Source of the DNA: a virus
Strand: one strand, 5' to 3'
Length of the DNA: 64,000 bases
Virus record (IMG/VR): IMGVR_UViG_3300031963_000027
Span: 62,001 to 126,000 of that record
Shown here: positions 7,304 through 13,745 of the stretch, piece after piece
Numbering within the stretch: position 1 is the stretch's first letter
How the letters are laid out: each line of letters starts with the position of its first letter
Translations under genes and position numbers: made by a program
Notes under the pieces: generated by a model
Told to the model about the DNA's origin: nothing
Database searches by the model: none
The model's input: the letters and a program-made list of their open reading frames with translations, nothing else

Positions 7304-7660
7304 ATGAATAATAATATAAAAGATTTACAAACGCTACAAGATAATAATGTTGATGTTAATAGCATCAAATTTTTATATAAAAGAACTAGTACTGGGGCTA
7401 TTCAAATATGGGGCCAAGAGTTGCTACAAAATAAATATAGAAGTGTTATTGGTCAATTAGAAGGTAAGTTACAGGTTAGTGATTGGACCACTGCTAAGCC
7501 TAAGAACATTGGTAAAAAGAATGAAAGATTGGGGCCAGAACAAGCTAAATCTGAAGTAGATAATAACTATACTAAGAAGTTAAAAGAAGGTTACTTTGAG
7601 TTAACAGAAGATGGTGCTCCTAGATTTGGCAAGGTTAAAGAGTTAGATAGGAAGTGTTAA
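7304..7660 (+). CDS. Stand-alone WGR-like domain protein
   Basis: A 118-residue protein: FLYKRTSTGAIQIWGQEL, YRSVIGQLEGKLQVSDW, KNIGKKNERLGPEQAKSE and YTKKLKEGYFEL. This matches the small domain found at the front of many phage-type ATP-dependent DNA ligases and WGR-like proteins (YKRTSTGKIQ-W..., YGQ-GGK, KNIGKxNxTTPEQQA, KKLKKGY). Here the domain stands alone with no ligase fused, and no ligase gene follows it. A role in binding nucleic acid ends is inferred from WGR domains. A second WGR occurs in the PARP at 13746. Confidence 0.65.
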   Translation: MNNNIKDLQTLQDNNVDVNSIKFLYKRTSTGAIQIWGQELLQNKYRSVIGQLEGKLQVSDWTTAKPKNIGKKNERLGPEQAKSEVDNNYTKKLKEGYFELTEDGAPRFGKVKELDRKC

Positions 7661-7664
7661 TATT

Positions 7665-7835
7665 ATGCCTTTATCTAGAAAACCTAATAGTCATAAAGCT
7701 AGTAGAAAATGGAAAAGATGTGGCAAGGTTATAAAGCATATATTACTGAGTGAAGGTGGGTCTAATAAACGACCCACAAGAAAGTTAAAAGAATATATTG
7801 AAGAATTATTAGAAGAAGAAGAAGAGGAAGAATGA
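7665..7835 (+). CDS. Small basic protein with acidic tail
   Basis: ATG 7665 to TGA 7833-7835, 56 residues. The first ~45 are strongly basic (MPLSRKPNSHKASRKWKRCG) and the last 14 are almost all Glu (EELLEEEEEEE). This charge split is typical of small nucleic-acid-associated or chaperone-like phage proteins, but no family is recognised. It overlaps the next gene by ATGA. Confidence 0.5.
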   Translation: MPLSRKPNSHKASRKWKRCGKVIKHILLSEGGSNKRPTRKLKEYIEELLEEEEEEE

Positions 7836-8023
7836 TTAAAACATTAAGACAATACATTGAAGAACTAGAAAGACTGGCAGATAAACATGGAGATGATTTG
7901 CCTGTTGTTGTTAGAGTATATGATAGGTTTAATAATTATAGAAAATACACTTATGAAGATGTGTATAAATCAAAAGTTGTTTGTCCTAAAACTGATCCTA
8001 AAGTATTAGTAAATCCTATTTAG
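7832..8023 (+). CDS. Small paralogous phage protein A (TLRxYIExLE family)
   Basis: A 63-residue protein: TLRQYIEELERLADKHGDDL followed by PVVVRVYDRF, then KTDPKVLV. It is clearly related to the gene at 8329 (TLRKYIEDLEKIAGEFGDDL PVLLKF ... KTNPTVIV) and more distantly to 9628. It has a short helix-then-strand layout. I know similar small phage ORFs of unknown function. Coupled to the upstream gene by ATGA. Confidence 0.6.
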   Translation: MIKTLRQYIEELERLADKHGDDLPVVVRVYDRFNNYRKYTYEDVYKSKVVCPKTDPKVLVNPI

Positions 8024-8026
8024 TAA

Positions 8027-8332
8027 ATGGATAATAATCTTAAAACAATAGTAGATGAATACTTTAATAGTGTTTCTCCTCAAGAGGTGGTTAATAAATT
8101 AGAACTATTAAGAGGTCCTTGTGATGATTATTGTCCTTATATAACAGCAACTTGCTGTGGTCTACCAGAAGCTTTTGATCTATTACAAGCAGCTAAAAAA
8201 GGATTGTTTTGGGCTTGCCATAGTAATAATAAAGTGCCTTGTGTAGCAACTAATCATGATAAGTTTCCAGATAATGTTTTAATTATTACTAATGCTGAAG
8301 AATTTATTGAACTAAAGAACTATTTAAAATGA
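8027..8332 (+). CDS. Cysteine-rich hypothetical protein
   Basis: A 101-residue protein with CDDYCPYITATCCGLPEAF, ACHSNNKVPC and a final amphipathic helix. The spacing of the cysteines (C-x3-C, CC, C-x8-C) hints at metal binding. Unrecognised. It begins 3 bases after gene 7832 and overlaps gene 8329 by 4 bases, lying between two paralogues. Confidence 0.5.
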   Translation: MDNNLKTIVDEYFNSVSPQEVVNKLELLRGPCDDYCPYITATCCGLPEAFDLLQAAKKGLFWACHSNNKVPCVATNHDKFPDNVLIITNAEEFIELKNYLK

Positions 8333-8517
8333 CTATAACTCTTAGAAAGTATATTGAAGATTTAGAGAAGATTGCAGGAGAATTTGGAGATGATTTACCT
8401 GTATTACTTAAATTCACTCCATCTTATATACCTTATTGTCCTATTTATACAGATATTAAAGTAAGAGTTGAAAAGCCTAAAACCAACCCTACAGTAATTG
8501 TGTCAATTAAGAAATAA
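8329..8517 (+). CDS. Small paralogous phage protein B (TLRxYIExLE family)
   Basis: A 62-residue paralogue of the gene at 7832, sharing TLRxYIExLExxAxxxGDDLPV and a KTxPxVxV ending. An ATGA overlap couples it to gene 8027. It is the last + strand gene before the antisense membrane-protein gene; their 3' ends overlap by about 11 bases. Confidence 0.6.
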   Translation: MTITLRKYIEDLEKIAGEFGDDLPVLLKFTPSYIPYCPIYTDIKVRVEKPKTNPTVIVSIKK

Positions 8518-8983
8518 TCTTATTCTTATTAAGTGCAATCATTAAAGGCAGTCCTACAAGTATATTGTAAAAGAAGTGTAGTTCTATTCTTGGAAACCAC
8601 AGTTGACCTATGCTAATTGCTATTGTTTTATCAAAGAAGTAAACATGACTTATTGATTGTATGAGTAATAATAAATGTTCAAAGTGATGATAGAAAGCTA
8701 ATAGTAATGTTAGATTCATCCACCACAAAGAATGTTTGTTATACATATACTTAGTTAAATAGTATATACCTACTAACATAAATAAAGCATGTCCATAGTG
8801 TAAGTATTCTGAGTGAATTAGTTGTGGCCATATTAAGCCTAATAAGCCTAATGATTGTGGTCTTGTCCAGCCTAATACATATAGCTGGAACATTTGAGCT
8901 ATATGTTCAAATAGGTGTGAGTATACAACTATTAAAAAGTAATTTAAATAGTTTCTAATTTGTTTATAAGATGTTGATGACAT
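8507..8983 (-). CDS. Multi-pass membrane protein
   Basis: About 158 residues from ATG 8983 (MSSTSYKQIRNYLNYFL). A TTG at 9016 would add 11 residues but overlap the divergent gene and has no ribosome site. There are four to five membrane segments: YFLIVVYSHLFEHIAQMF, HALFMLVGIYYL, WWMNLTLLLAF, EHLLLLIQSISHVYFF, NILVGLPLMIAL. Histidines recur in YSHLFEHIAQMFQLYVLGW, HSEYLHYGHAL and FYHHFEHLL. I recall similar bacterial and environmental hypothetical proteins (HxxEHxxQxYQ, HSExLHYG) with no known role. It is one of only two - strand genes in the left arm and probably has its own promoter inside 8983-9100. Confidence 0.65.
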   Translation of the reverse strand: MSSTSYKQIRNYLNYFLIVVYSHLFEHIAQMFQLYVLGWTRPQSLGLLGLIWPQLIHSEYLHYGHALFMLVGIYYLTKYMYNKHSLWWMNLTLLLAFYHHFEHLLLLIQSISHVYFFDKTIAISIGQLWFPRIELHFFYNILVGLPLMIALNKNKIIS

Positions 8984-8989
8984 AAGTTT

Positions 8990-8996
8990 AGGAGGT
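8990..8996 (+). promoter_or_regulatory. Shine-Dalgarno that sets a TTG start
   Basis: AGGAGGT is followed after a short spacer by TTG at 9001. It is the best ribosome binding site in the left arm and decides the unusual TTG start of the ClpP-like gene. It falls in the 17-base gap between divergent genes. Confidence 0.7.
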
Positions 8997-9000
8997 AAGT

Positions 9001-9555
9001 TTGATAAGTATTTCAAGTAATAAAGAAAATGGATTTAAGCCAGATCATGAAGCAAATATTAACGTTATAGGTAATGATATTTGGTTTACTGGTGATATAA
9101 GTTTAGTAGCAATGAGTGATTTAATTAAAGAGATTCAAGTGCGTCTTAATAATAAAGATGTTAATCTTAAAGTCAATTTATTTATAGCTAGTAGTGGCGG
9201 CTGTAGTACATCTGCTATGTTATTATATAACTATTTAAATTTAAATTATAAAGATGTAACAGTAGTAGGTACTAGCAAGTTATGTAGTAGTGCTACTTAT
9301 TTCTTATTTACTAAGTGTGATACATTTGTATATCCAAATATGTATGCCTTGTTTCATCCAATGAACTTTGAGTTTAATGATAATCAACAAGCTGTAAGTA
9401 AAAGAAATGGTTTTTATAAAAGGCTTATTAGAATGGTTAATGATATATACAAGTCAAAGAATTTTAGATGTAATTGGAATACAACAGATACATATTTATA
9501 TGCTAATGATTTGATTAAAAAAGGTATTATTGAAGGAATTTGGAGAACTATTTAA
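9001..9555 (+). CDS. ClpP-like serine protease
   Basis: A 184-residue protein starting at TTG 9001 behind AGGAGGT. It has a crotonase/ClpP layout: IWFTGDI (27-33), LFIASSGGCSTSAMLLYNYL (60-79; family SxGG-V-AA--IYD), VVGTSKLCSSATYFLF (88-103) with the likely nucleophile Ser96/97, and ALFHPMNF with the catalytic His119. The third triad residue cannot be fixed by eye. The length matches phage ClpP-like proteases, which usually mature capsids or act as small head proteases. Here it lies in the early-type arm, far from any structural gene, so a regulatory role is as likely. Isolated cysteines near the nucleophile are unusual. Confidence 0.75.
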   Translation: MISISSNKENGFKPDHEANINVIGNDIWFTGDISLVAMSDLIKEIQVRLNNKDVNLKVNLFIASSGGCSTSAMLLYNYLNLNYKDVTVVGTSKLCSSATYFLFTKCDTFVYPNMYALFHPMNFEFNDNQQAVSKRNGFYKRLIRMVNDIYKSKNFRCNWNTTDTYLYANDLIKKGIIEGIWRTI

Positions 9556-9627
9556 TATGAGTGCTGTTCAATTTAAAGTTGTTGATTTTGTGGATAATAA
9601 TTAATTTTTATATTATAAGGATTTAAA

Positions 9628-9828
9628 ATGATACTTAATGAAGTAATTTCTCAGTTACAAGTACTAGCGTCTCAAGGACATGGTGAATTAGATGTTGTGG
9701 TTTATGAAGATGAGAATGCAGACTACAACGTTGATAATGTGAAGCCTCAATTAATAGTGGGTCTTAGAAAGAAAAAGAATGGAATTACTATTAATGGTAA
9801 TGCTAAGTTTATATGTCTTAATATCTAA
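9628..9828 (+). CDS. Small phage protein related to the TLRxYIExLE family
   Basis: A 66-residue protein with a helix, GHGELDVVVYEDENADYNVD and a beta C-terminus. The layout (LNEVISQLQVLASQGHGELDVVV) resembles the paralogues at 7832 and 8329, though it is more diverged. TAAGG precedes the ATG. Its 3' end overlaps the convergent HNH gene by 4 bases. Confidence 0.55.
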   Translation: MILNEVISQLQVLASQGHGELDVVVYEDENADYNVDNVKPQLIVGLRKKKNGITINGNAKFICLNI

Positions 9829-10166
9829 AGTCTTTTATTAGTGTTTAGCTTAGTGCAAATATACTTCTCACTAGCTTCATTGTAAAACTCTTGTTGTTTA
9901 TACCAGACTTTCCAGTAATTTGTTCCTTTGCTGGTGTTACATGTTTGACATGCACCTACTAGATTACTTTGGAGAGAGCTACCACCTCCGCATTTAGGTA
10001 TTATATGATCTAATGTTGTAGCTAACTTAGAACAGTAAATACATCTATAATGTGTCTCTTGTAGTATCTTACTTTTAAATAATAACTTATATAGCTTTGT
10101 ATAAAAGTTCTTAGATTCAGGATTGTTATTAGTAACAAACTGTTCTATTTGATTTGTTATAAACAT
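9825..10166 (-). CDS. HNH endonuclease
   Basis: A 113-residue protein with RCIYCSKLATTLDHIIPKCG, then GSSLQSNLVGACQTCNTSKG. This has the DHxxP core, the NLxxxCxxCNxxKG second half and two CxxC zinc pairs of the classical HNH fold (about residues 42-82). Small free-standing HNH proteins in phages are often homing endonucleases; some act in packaging. It is antisense between two + strand genes and shares 4 bases of 3' end with the left one, which fits a mobile insertion. No intron boundary is visible. Confidence 0.85.
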   Translation of the reverse strand: MFITNQIEQFVTNNNPESKNFYTKLYKLLFKSKILQETHYRCIYCSKLATTLDHIIPKCGGGSSLQSNLVGACQTCNTSKGTNYWKVWYKQQEFYNEASEKYICTKLNTNKRL

Positions 10167-10228
10167 GCAGTTTTATAAGTGACAACTGATAGTATAAACA
10201 TATAAACAATTATATAAATAGGAGACTT

Positions 10229-10699
10229 ATGTTTGATATATATGTGCACTCAAGAATGTCTATTGAACAAGTTCAAACTGATAAACAATTTAGTTTAATT
10301 AGTATTATTGAGCCTGTTGATAAAAGAGTGCCAACTAATGATTGGCAAACCAGTCATATGAGTTTTCCTAGTATGGCAGCAAATAAACCTAATTGTGTTA
10401 GTAGTCTATACTTAAGATTCTATGATACAGATAAACATATAGAATGTGATAATGGATTAGTTATTAGTCCAATTAATGAATTTCAAAGTAATCTTATAGC
10501 TTTATTTGCCATTAATTGTTTTCAACAAAACATAGAACATTTGTATGTTAACTGTGCTGCCGGCATTAGTAGAAGTGCTGGTGTGGCGGCTGCTATTAGT
10601 AAGTTTTATACTGGGGATGATGAGAGATTTTATAAGGAATACATACCTAATAGATATGTATATATGAAAGTGTTAGAGGCATTACATGAGCTTACATAA
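10229..10699 (+). CDS. Dual-specificity protein phosphatase-like protein
   Basis: A 156-residue protein with the cysteine phosphatase loop at VNCAAGISRSAGVAAAI: C109 and R115 in the C-x5-R signature. The usual His before the Cys is Asn (NC, not HC). The downstream PNRYVYMKVLEAL fits the family's C-terminal helix. Phage members of this family are known, with substrates unproven. GGAG precedes the ATG. A likely role is to dephosphorylate host proteins or RNA ends. It overlaps the next gene by 14 bases. Confidence 0.75.
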   Translation: MFDIYVHSRMSIEQVQTDKQFSLISIIEPVDKRVPTNDWQTSHMSFPSMAANKPNCVSSLYLRFYDTDKHIECDNGLVISPINEFQSNLIALFAINCFQQNIEHLYVNCAAGISRSAGVAAAISKFYTGDDERFYKEYIPNRYVYMKVLEALHELT

Positions 10700-10934
10700 G
10701 GTTTATTGTAATGTTTGTAATGTTTGTAATGATATAGTTACAGTTGGATTAGCTGGCAAGCCTCATGATTTTATGAGTTGGTTTATAGAATGTCCTTGTG
10801 AGAAAAAAGAAGAAGTTGTTATTAAACAAGTATTAAATGGTTATGGCTTATTTAATATATGTAATTTAGAAGTGCCTAATAATATACAACAAAATATACT
10901 TGAATATTGTAGAAGCACTGGTAATTACTTTTAA
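10686..10934 (+). CDS. Cysteine-rich hypothetical protein
   Basis: An 82-residue protein with CNVCNVCND near the start and ECPCEKKEE in the middle. Two CxxC-like pairs suggest a zinc ribbon. A DNA tandem repeat (TGTAATGTTTG twice) underlies the CNVCNVC text. Unrecognised. It overlaps the phosphatase by 14 bases. Confidence 0.55.
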   Translation: MSLHKVYCNVCNVCNDIVTVGLAGKPHDFMSWFIECPCEKKEEVVIKQVLNGYGLFNICNLEVPNNIQQNILEYCRSTGNYF

Positions 10935-10939
10935 ATTTT

Positions 10940-11110
10940 ATGAAAAGATCTAAGATATTAAAACCAGAACATTGTAAAAGAGTTAGATTAAAAGATACTA
11001 ATAAGTATGGCTCTCTTGTTGAATTTATTTGTTATAAGTCCTTAGTTAAGTGGGATGGAACAGATAGAGTTATAAAGGTATTAAATAATAAGTTAGATTT
11101 TATATCTTAA
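10940..11110 (+). CDS. Hypothetical 56-residue basic protein
   Basis: ATG 10940 to TAA 11108-11110 encodes MKRSKILKPEHCKRVRLKDT, with a beta-rich remainder (KYGSLVEFICYKSLVKW, RVIKVLNNKLDFIS). It begins 5 bases after the previous stop. Its composition and spacing support a real gene of unknown function. Confidence 0.5.
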   Translation: MKRSKILKPEHCKRVRLKDTNKYGSLVEFICYKSLVKWDGTDRVIKVLNNKLDFIS

Positions 11111-11164
11111 GTTGTATTTATTAAGTTTGTTTATTTAAGTAATTAATTATTTAAAATAAATACA

Positions 11165-11743
11165 ATGCAGAGACAAGATATTACTTATAGAATCGTTGTT
11201 AAAGATCCAGAACTTAAACAGGCTTATATTGATAGTTATAATACTAACTACAAGTTCGGTGATAGAGGATTTGATCTAATTGTGCCAAAGGATTACAAGA
11301 TCAATGTGTTTAGTGGTAGTAATAAGATTGATCATGAGATTCAAGTTGCTGGTTATTATGTATATGAAAGGGGTGAAATATTTACAGAAGAAGCAACATT
11401 AACTACTGTTTCTATTGAACATGAAGTAGGTTATGACTTGAGAGTTAGATCTGGAACAGGTGCTAATACTAGATTAAGACTTGCTAATGCAACAGGTACT
11501 ATTGATTTATATAGAGGTAATATCATTGCTTTGATAGATCATATTCCTTTTACTAATGATTATGTTAAAGAAGATAAAAGACTTGATCTAGCTACCGGTA
11601 AGGAGTATATTTTCATACCTAAAGGCACTAGATTAGTACAACTTGTTAACCCTAATGGTTATGGTGTTTTAGTAGAGTTTGTAGATGAGTTACCTCCAAC
11701 TGAAAGGGGTGATAGAGGCTTTGCTAGTAGTGGTGGTTTGTAA
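11165..11743 (+). CDS. dut: dUTPase (dUTP diphosphatase)
   Basis: A 192-residue trimeric-type dUTPase. Motif I: DRGFDLIVP (33-41). Motif II: VRSGTGANTRL (94-104). Motif III: ANATGTIDLYRGNI with catalytic Asp114. Motif IV: GTRLVQLVNP. Motif V: ERGDRGFASSGGL at the C-terminus, which closes the active site. It is longer than the typical 150 residues because of insertions between motifs I and II. It hydrolyses dUTP to dUMP, the substrate of ThyX at 12692, and keeps uracil out of phage DNA. Confidence 0.85.
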   Translation: MQRQDITYRIVVKDPELKQAYIDSYNTNYKFGDRGFDLIVPKDYKINVFSGSNKIDHEIQVAGYYVYERGEIFTEEATLTTVSIEHEVGYDLRVRSGTGANTRLRLANATGTIDLYRGNIIALIDHIPFTNDYVKEDKRLDLATGKEYIFIPKGTRLVQLVNPNGYGVLVEFVDELPPTERGDRGFASSGGL

Positions 11744-11759
11744 TTTATATGGCAATTCA

Positions 11760-12158
11760 GTGAGTACAGATTTAAAAATAAAAGGCACTAGATTAATTAC
11801 TATAAATAAAACTGGGAATGTAGAAACCCAGTTTTATAGTTTATATCCAACTGAATTTACAGCAGAAATTAATAAGTTAATCGTTAATAGTAATGAGCCA
11901 TTTGATGAATGGTGTAAGTATATTAGAAGAGACTATAATATAAATGATATTGTTTATATTTGGGACTTAGAAGATAACTATAATGTGCCTGAAATAGTAG
12001 AAAGAGAAAGGGCTTTTTATGAGGAACTTAATGAAATAGCTAGTCCAGAAGATATAGTTAGATATGAAATTAGATCTGAATATATTATTAATGAAATAAC
12101 TCAAGATATACAAGAGCTTATAGATAGAAGTTGGGATTTTGAATGGGTATTAGAATAA
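11760..12158 (+). CDS. Hypothetical protein, paralogue of the gene at 13333
   Basis: About 132 residues. The start is taken as GTG 11760 because VSTDLKIKGTRLI aligns with MSNDLHLQATRDI at the start of gene 13333. The frame stays open further upstream, but that part overlaps the dUTPase. Both proteins share an aromatic YxxY core (FDEWCKYIRRDYN / FKAYCEYLRKVEK), the block DIVYIWDLED / EPIYLWDVDKS, and a C-terminal ...W-FEWV-like ending. No function is known. A 10-bp hairpin lies inside its first part. Confidence 0.6.
   Translation: MSTDLKIKGTRLITINKTGNVETQFYSLYPTEFTAEINKLIVNSNEPFDEWCKYIRRDYNINDIVYIWDLEDNYNVPEIVERERAFYEELNEIASPEDIVRYEIRSEYIINEITQDIQELIDRSWDFEWVLE
11807..11836 (+). other. 10-bp hairpin inside a coding region
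   Basis: TAAAACTGGG (11807-11816) pairs perfectly with CCCAGTTTTA (11827-11836) around a 10-base loop. It has the A-stem-T form of an intrinsic terminator and lies about 65 bases after the dUTPase stop, yet it is inside the next gene, near its 5' end. It could attenuate transcription or slow translation. Confidence 0.5.
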
Positions 12159-12159
12159 T

Positions 12160-12702
12160 ATGGGTTGTTGGACTGAGACTTGTGTTTTATCTGATAGACC
12201 TTTAGGCTACAAACATACAGAAGAAAGTAAAAAGATTATGTCTGAAAAGAAAAAAGGTATTAAACAAACTTCTGAAAATATAGCAAAAAGGATAGAGGGT
12301 ATGAAAGGTCGTAAACATTCAGAACAGACTAAAGAAAAAATGCGTCAGAGTAAATTAGGAGAAAAGAATCCTATGTTTGGTGTAAAATATTCTGAAGAAA
12401 AAAGAAATGAAAAAGTAGCAAATATGCTATCAGTTACTAGATGGAATAAAGGTAAAACAAAAGAAACTGATCCTTTAATGGCTAAACTTTCAGAGAAATT
12501 AAAAGGTCGTTCTGTCTACAACAGTTTAAAATGCAGATTAATTAATTTAGAATCTCTTGAAGAGTGGATTGCTGATTCTATAATAAAACTATCAGAAGGA
12601 TGTCCATTAAGTTTAGCTTCTTTAAATAGATTAAAATCAAATAAAAACTGTCAAACAAAATTACTCAAGCAATATAAATTGGAAATTATTAATGAAAGTT
12701 GA
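12160..12702 (+). CDS. NUMOD3 DNA-binding protein with a borrowed N-terminus
   Basis: A 180-residue protein. Residues from about 17 to 90 carry tandem NUMOD3 repeats: YKHTEESKKIMSEKKKG, KQTSENIAKRIEG, RKHSEQTKEKMRQSKLG, KNPMFGVKYSEEKR, the DNA-reading segments of GIY-YIG and HNH homing endonucleases. No nuclease core is present. The first 15 residues, MGCWTETCVLSDRPL, do not belong to NUMOD3; they resemble the start of a separate small phage family (MGCWNxTCxLxxLPI) from which the rest is missing. This looks like a homing-endonuclease remnant that fused onto, and truncated, that gene. The last ~60 residues are unrecognised. It starts 2 bases after gene 11760 and overlaps thyX by 11 bases. Confidence 0.65.
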   Translation: MGCWTETCVLSDRPLGYKHTEESKKIMSEKKKGIKQTSENIAKRIEGMKGRKHSEQTKEKMRQSKLGEKNPMFGVKYSEEKRNEKVANMLSVTRWNKGKTKETDPLMAKLSEKLKGRSVYNSLKCRLINLESLEEWIADSIIKLSEGCPLSLASLNRLKSNKNCQTKLLKQYKLEIINES

Positions 12703-13333
12703 ATTGTTATCATATTTTGGTTCTGATACAATGGTAGCAAATGTAGCCCGTGTCAGTTATCAAAAAGAAGCTTCTAATTACACTGAACAACAAAATGCTA
12801 AGCTTATAAATTATTTATATAGTCATAAACATACTAGTTGTTTTAGACATCCACAACTACAGTTTAGAGTTAGATGTAGTTTATATGTTGAGCGTCAATT
12901 ATTTAAGCATCAAGTTGGGATTTCAGTTAACTCAATTAGTGGAAGATATGTTGATTTTAGTGATAGTTATTACTATATAGATGAGTGGAGAAAACAATCT
13001 AAGTCATCTAAACAAGGTAGTGAAGGGTTAATTGAAAATCAGGAAAGAGCTAATCAAATACAAGATGAAGTAATTGAGTTTTGTAAAGCTAAATATAAAG
13101 AGTTATTAGAATTAGAAGTTGCTAAAGAACAAGCTAGATCAGCACTTCCTTTATCATTAGAAACAGAGTTTATATGGACTGGTAGCTTTTTAGCTTTTAT
13201 GCATTTATGCAATCTTAGAATCAAAGATGATGTGCAAAAAGAAACTAGAGATGTAGCAGAGCAAATGCTTGAATTAGTTAAAAATATAGAAAGTAATCCC
13301 TTTGAATATACTATTAAAGCTTGGGGTTATTAA
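12692..13333 (+). CDS. thyX: Flavin-dependent thymidylate synthase ThyX
   Basis: A 213-residue protein. The signature region is RQLFKHQVGISVNSISGRYV (68-87), corresponding to the ThyX motif RHRxxSxNxxSxR, but with KHQ and one extra residue before the Ser; some phage-type ThyX proteins have a KHQxG form. C-terminal LPLSLETEFIWTG and VQKETRDVAEQM match the family's LPxxxxTE and AQxEIR blocks. It would methylate dUMP to dTMP using methylene-tetrahydrofolate and FAD. The dUTPase 0.9 kb upstream supplies dUMP. It overlaps the preceding gene by 11 bases and the next by 1 base (TAATG). Confidence 0.85.
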   Translation: MKVELLSYFGSDTMVANVARVSYQKEASNYTEQQNAKLINYLYSHKHTSCFRHPQLQFRVRCSLYVERQLFKHQVGISVNSISGRYVDFSDSYYYIDEWRKQSKSSKQGSEGLIENQERANQIQDEVIEFCKAKYKELLELEVAKEQARSALPLSLETEFIWTGSFLAFMHLCNLRIKDDVQKETRDVAEQMLELVKNIESNPFEYTIKAWGY

Positions 13334-13731
13334 TGAGTAATGATCTACACTTACAAGCTACCAGAGACATAGTTGTTAAAGGTAAAAATATAGAAGAACA
13401 ACAGTCTTATTATATTGGTTTAATACAGATAAAAGAGTCTCAAGGTGCTATTGAAATAGCTAATAGTAAATATCCTTTTAAAGCTTATTGTGAATATCTT
13501 AGAAAGGTTGAAAAGGAGTATGAGTGGGAAGAAGAGCCAATATATTTATGGGATGTTGATAAGTCTAAAGAAGCTTATAAAATATTAATAAGTTGTGCTT
13601 GTGATTTTGAAGAACTTGATAAGCATATTATAGGTTATAAAAAAACTTCTGTTAGATTAATTAAATCACTAGAAGAAGAAATAAAAGAAGCATTGATTAA
13701 TGGATATAAATTAAATTGGGAAGTTTGGTAA
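13333..13731 (+). CDS. Hypothetical protein, paralogue of the gene at 11760
   Basis: 132 residues from ATG 13333, which shares one base with the ThyX stop (TAATG). The frame is open upstream to TTG 13321, but the coupled ATG is preferred. It is related along its whole length to gene 11760, including the start (MSNDLHLQATRDI), the PIYLWDVDKS block and the final aromatic motif NWEVW. Unrecognised function. The pair flanks the NUMOD3 and thyX genes. Confidence 0.6.
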   Translation: MSNDLHLQATRDIVVKGKNIEEQQSYYIGLIQIKESQGAIEIANSKYPFKAYCEYLRKVEKEYEWEEEPIYLWDVDKSKEAYKILISCACDFEELDKHIIGYKKTSVRLIKSLEEEIKEALINGYKLNWEVW

Positions 13732-13745
13732 TAGGTTGTTTATAA

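Noticed and set aside
9557-9604. A 15-codon ORF after the ClpP-like gene
   Set aside because: Too short and with no ribosome site or coupling. It may be the remnant of a lost gene.
10180-10220. T4 late-type promoter TATAAATA upstream of the phosphatase gene
   Set aside because: The match exists, but similar AT-rich words occur by chance throughout this sequence and no consistent set upstream of the operons was found.
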